From Geobacteraceae bacterium (GTDB lineage Bacteria > Desulfobacterota > Desulfuromonadia > Geobacterales > Geobacteraceae): a stretch of 5,929 nt of DNA. A program made the translations under genes and the position numbers. Of this stretch, positions 4,405 through 5,929 are shown piece after piece. Under the pieces are notes generated by a model. The model worked only from the letters and a program-made list of their open reading frames with translations, had not been told where the DNA came from and did no database searches. Location of the stretch: contig JAAZOO010000347.1 of NCBI GenBank assembly GCA_012797715.1, forward strand, positions 1 through 5,929, read 5' to 3'. Positions within the stretch are counted from its first letter, which is position 1. The number at the start of each line of letters is the position of its first letter.

Positions 4405-5929
4405 TTGTCGCTCACTCCCGAAATCGACAAGAACGGAAAGCAGATACACCGATGGGAAAAAGAGGTAGCGGACTTCCACGAACGGCTCAAGGACCATAGG
4501 TCCGCCATGCTCGACAGGTTCAAGCCTGTCGTATTGATGCAGAACACCCCCGAGATATACCAACAACTAGGAGTGCAAGATCGGCCGATAGAGATAACCC
4601 CGAATGCCATCGACAAGATACTCGCTTCAAAGTTCAAGAGAAGCGACGGTCACGGACTCCCTGTCGAGATCGCCAAGGAAATTCCAAAAGCACTACACAA
4701 CCCGCTGATGGTATTTGCACCAGACCCGGCACCAGAAGGTAAAAGCCGACCCGAAAGGGCACAAAACAGCCTCGTGGTGCTCACTACCATCGAGCACAAC
4801 AGAAAGCCGCTGTTTATCATCATTCAGATGGATACTCGGTCGGGACGGTCCAACCTCGTCCACAGAATATCGAGTTCCTACGAAAGGCCGGAGCAGGATG
4901 TCAAGAAGTGGATCCAGAAGGGTCTACTGAGGATGATGGATAAAGAAAAAGGCCTTGAATGGCTGCGATCGACACGCCTGTACATGCACGCTGATGGCAC
5001 TTCCATTCAAAGCCTAACGCCTGATCACACTATACTGTTTAAATCGTCAGGCGTCAAGTACCTGCTTATCCAACAAAAGCCCGCGACACAAAATGATGCG
5101 CCAATCCTCCTGAAAGCCTACGTCTCCGGATACAACCGCATGTCACCGTCCGGCACGCTCGAATTCGTCGCCAACCACTACAGCTCCAGGGTCAGGCATT
5201 ACAGCCGACTCCTGGGGAAAGCCAAGACCACCGCAGACCTGCACAAGATCAGGAAGGACCGCTTCGGTCACCTCCCGAATTGGGGAGAACTGCCATCATC
5301 GACCAAGCAGATGATCCTCAACGCCGAAGACGAGGTCCACCAGTATCTGACCAAGCAGGAAGAGAAGGCCAAAGCGGACACCCCGGCAGAGGACCGGATC
5401 GACCAGAGCACATGGCGACAGCCGAGGATGTTCAAGTCCGGTCTGTACCTGCTCCGGAAGTCCTCCCCGATAGCCAACCACCCAGGGTATACCCTGCGCA
5501 CGGTCGTGGACAGTACCGGGCACCAGGTCCACCGCTGGTTCCGTAACGGATCCGGACCGGCCGACGTGAACGAACACCACCACAGGCAGGATAGCGCCTC
5601 CGCCATGCGGCAGGCAATGGTGGACGTACCGATGCCGACATTCGGAAGCAACAGCCCGACCAACCAGCAATGCCTGCGCCGGGTAAACCAGCTTCTCGCG
5701 CTCGCAACCCAGGGTGACCTGGACGGCATAAGCAACTTTTCCACCTCCAGGACCAGAGCCAACTACTCCCGAGTCGCCGACTACCGGGAAGCACTGCTCG
5801 CCGCCGCGAACAACGTCAGGGAAATCCCTCCGCCAGCCCTGGGCCTCCCCCCGGAGCCGTCACAGGTCAGGGGCAGCAACCCCAACAATGGAGCGCTGAT
5901 ATCGGCACAGCGGAAAATCAACCGGACAT
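4405..5929 (+). CDS. Phage MuF C-terminal domain protein, polyvalent-protein type (partial, runs off the right edge)
   Basis: At least 508 codons are open. Numbering from a TTG at 4405 (AAGGA four bases upstream), residues 40-190 match the phage MuF C-terminal domain pattern: VLMQNTPEIYQQLG, RPIEITPNAIDKIL, IPKALHNPLMVF, NSLVVLTTIE, HRISSSYE and KKWIQKGLL. This domain has been grouped with BECR-fold nucleases and toxins and is carried by large polyvalent proteins of phages and integrative elements. Activity here is unproven. The rest is unnamed; it includes GLYLLRKSSP (about 348-357) and, near 429-475, RVNQLLALATQGDLDG and TSRTRANYSRVADYREALL. The start is uncertain: ATG 4507 would still keep the core but cuts WEKEVADFHERL, which looks like part of the domain. 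The frame is open back to 3853, so the gene may originally have begun upstream. No signal peptide or membrane segment is seen. Confidence 0.7.
   Translation, partial: MSLTPEIDKNGKQIHRWEKEVADFHERLKDHRSAMLDRFKPVVLMQNTPEIYQQLGVQDRPIEITPNAIDKILASKFKRSDGHGLPVEIAKEIPKALHNPLMVFAPDPAPEGKSRPERAQNSLVVLTTIEHNRKPLFIIIQMDTRSGRSNLVHRISSSYERPEQDVKKWIQKGLLRMMDKEKGLEWLRSTRLYMHADGTSIQSLTPDHTILFKSSGVKYLLIQQKPATQNDAPILLKAYVSGYNRMSPSGTLEFVANHYSSRVRHYSRLLGKAKTTADLHKIRKDRFGHLPNWGELPSSTKQMILNAEDEVHQYLTKQEEKAKADTPAEDRIDQSTWRQPRMFKSGLYLLRKSSPIANHPGYTLRTVVDSTGHQVHRWFRNGSGPADVNEHHHRQDSASAMRQAMVDVPMPTFGSNSPTNQQCLRRVNQLLALATQGDLDGISNFSTSRTRANYSRVADYREALLAAANNVREIPPPALGLPPEPSQVRGSNPNNGALISAQRKINRT
5017..5054. repeat. 8-bp perfect inverted repeat around an AT-rich centre, inside the MuF-domain gene
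   Basis: ACGCCTGA (5017-5024) and TCAGGCGT (5047-5054) flank a 22-nt AT-richer centre that includes TATACTGTTTAAAT. It could be an internal binding site or chance, since it lies in coding sequence. Confidence 0.3.

Noticed and set aside
5268..5762. 164-aa minus-strand open frame
   Set aside because: Antisense to the MuF-domain frame, which has protein-like composition throughout; this is its shadow.
1..5929. CRISPR array
   Set aside because: No regularly spaced direct repeats were seen on either strand.

Overview
The window joins two unrelated pieces of a GC-rich genome. The left 3.4 kb is ordinary chromosome, and the right 2 kb looks like part of a mobile element, with the remnant of an insertion sequence at the join. 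The exporter sequences, the C/G-rich dispersed hairpins and the base composition suggest a Geobacter-like member of the Desulfuromonadota. That is an inference, as no marker gene is present.

Left part (1-3379, minus strand): two consecutive ABC exporter half-transporter genes, transcribed right to left. The upstream gene (1531-3339, 602 aa) is complete. Its ATP site has Asp in place of the usual catalytic Glu after Walker B, as in the degenerate half of heterodimeric exporters (TM287/288, BmrCD and LmrCD type). The downstream gene (start at 1361, running off the left edge) is the likely partner subunit. A near-consensus sigma-70 promoter (3351-3379) lies so close to the first ATG that the mRNA would be almost leaderless. 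In the second gene, C/G-rich hairpin repeats (161-358) sit inside the coding sequence. They leave the frame open and lengthen the linker between membrane and ATPase domains by roughly 65 residues. The 169-nt gap between the genes contains overlapping inverted repeats.

Middle (3380-4186): no intact gene. It holds a diverged 183-bp inverted repeat (3417-3599), a stretch without recognisable content, and the left end of an IS3-family element whose orfA has a premature stop and is cut off after about 60 codons.

Right part (4187-5929, plus strand): a small charged coiled-coil ORF with a strong ribosome binding site, then a long ORF in the -1 frame relative to it that runs off the right edge. The long ORF resembles the phage MuF C-terminal domain found in polyvalent proteins of phages and integrative elements, followed by about 300 residues I cannot name. 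The two ORFs may be separate genes, a frameshifted gene, or a gene read by -1 slippage at an A7 tract.
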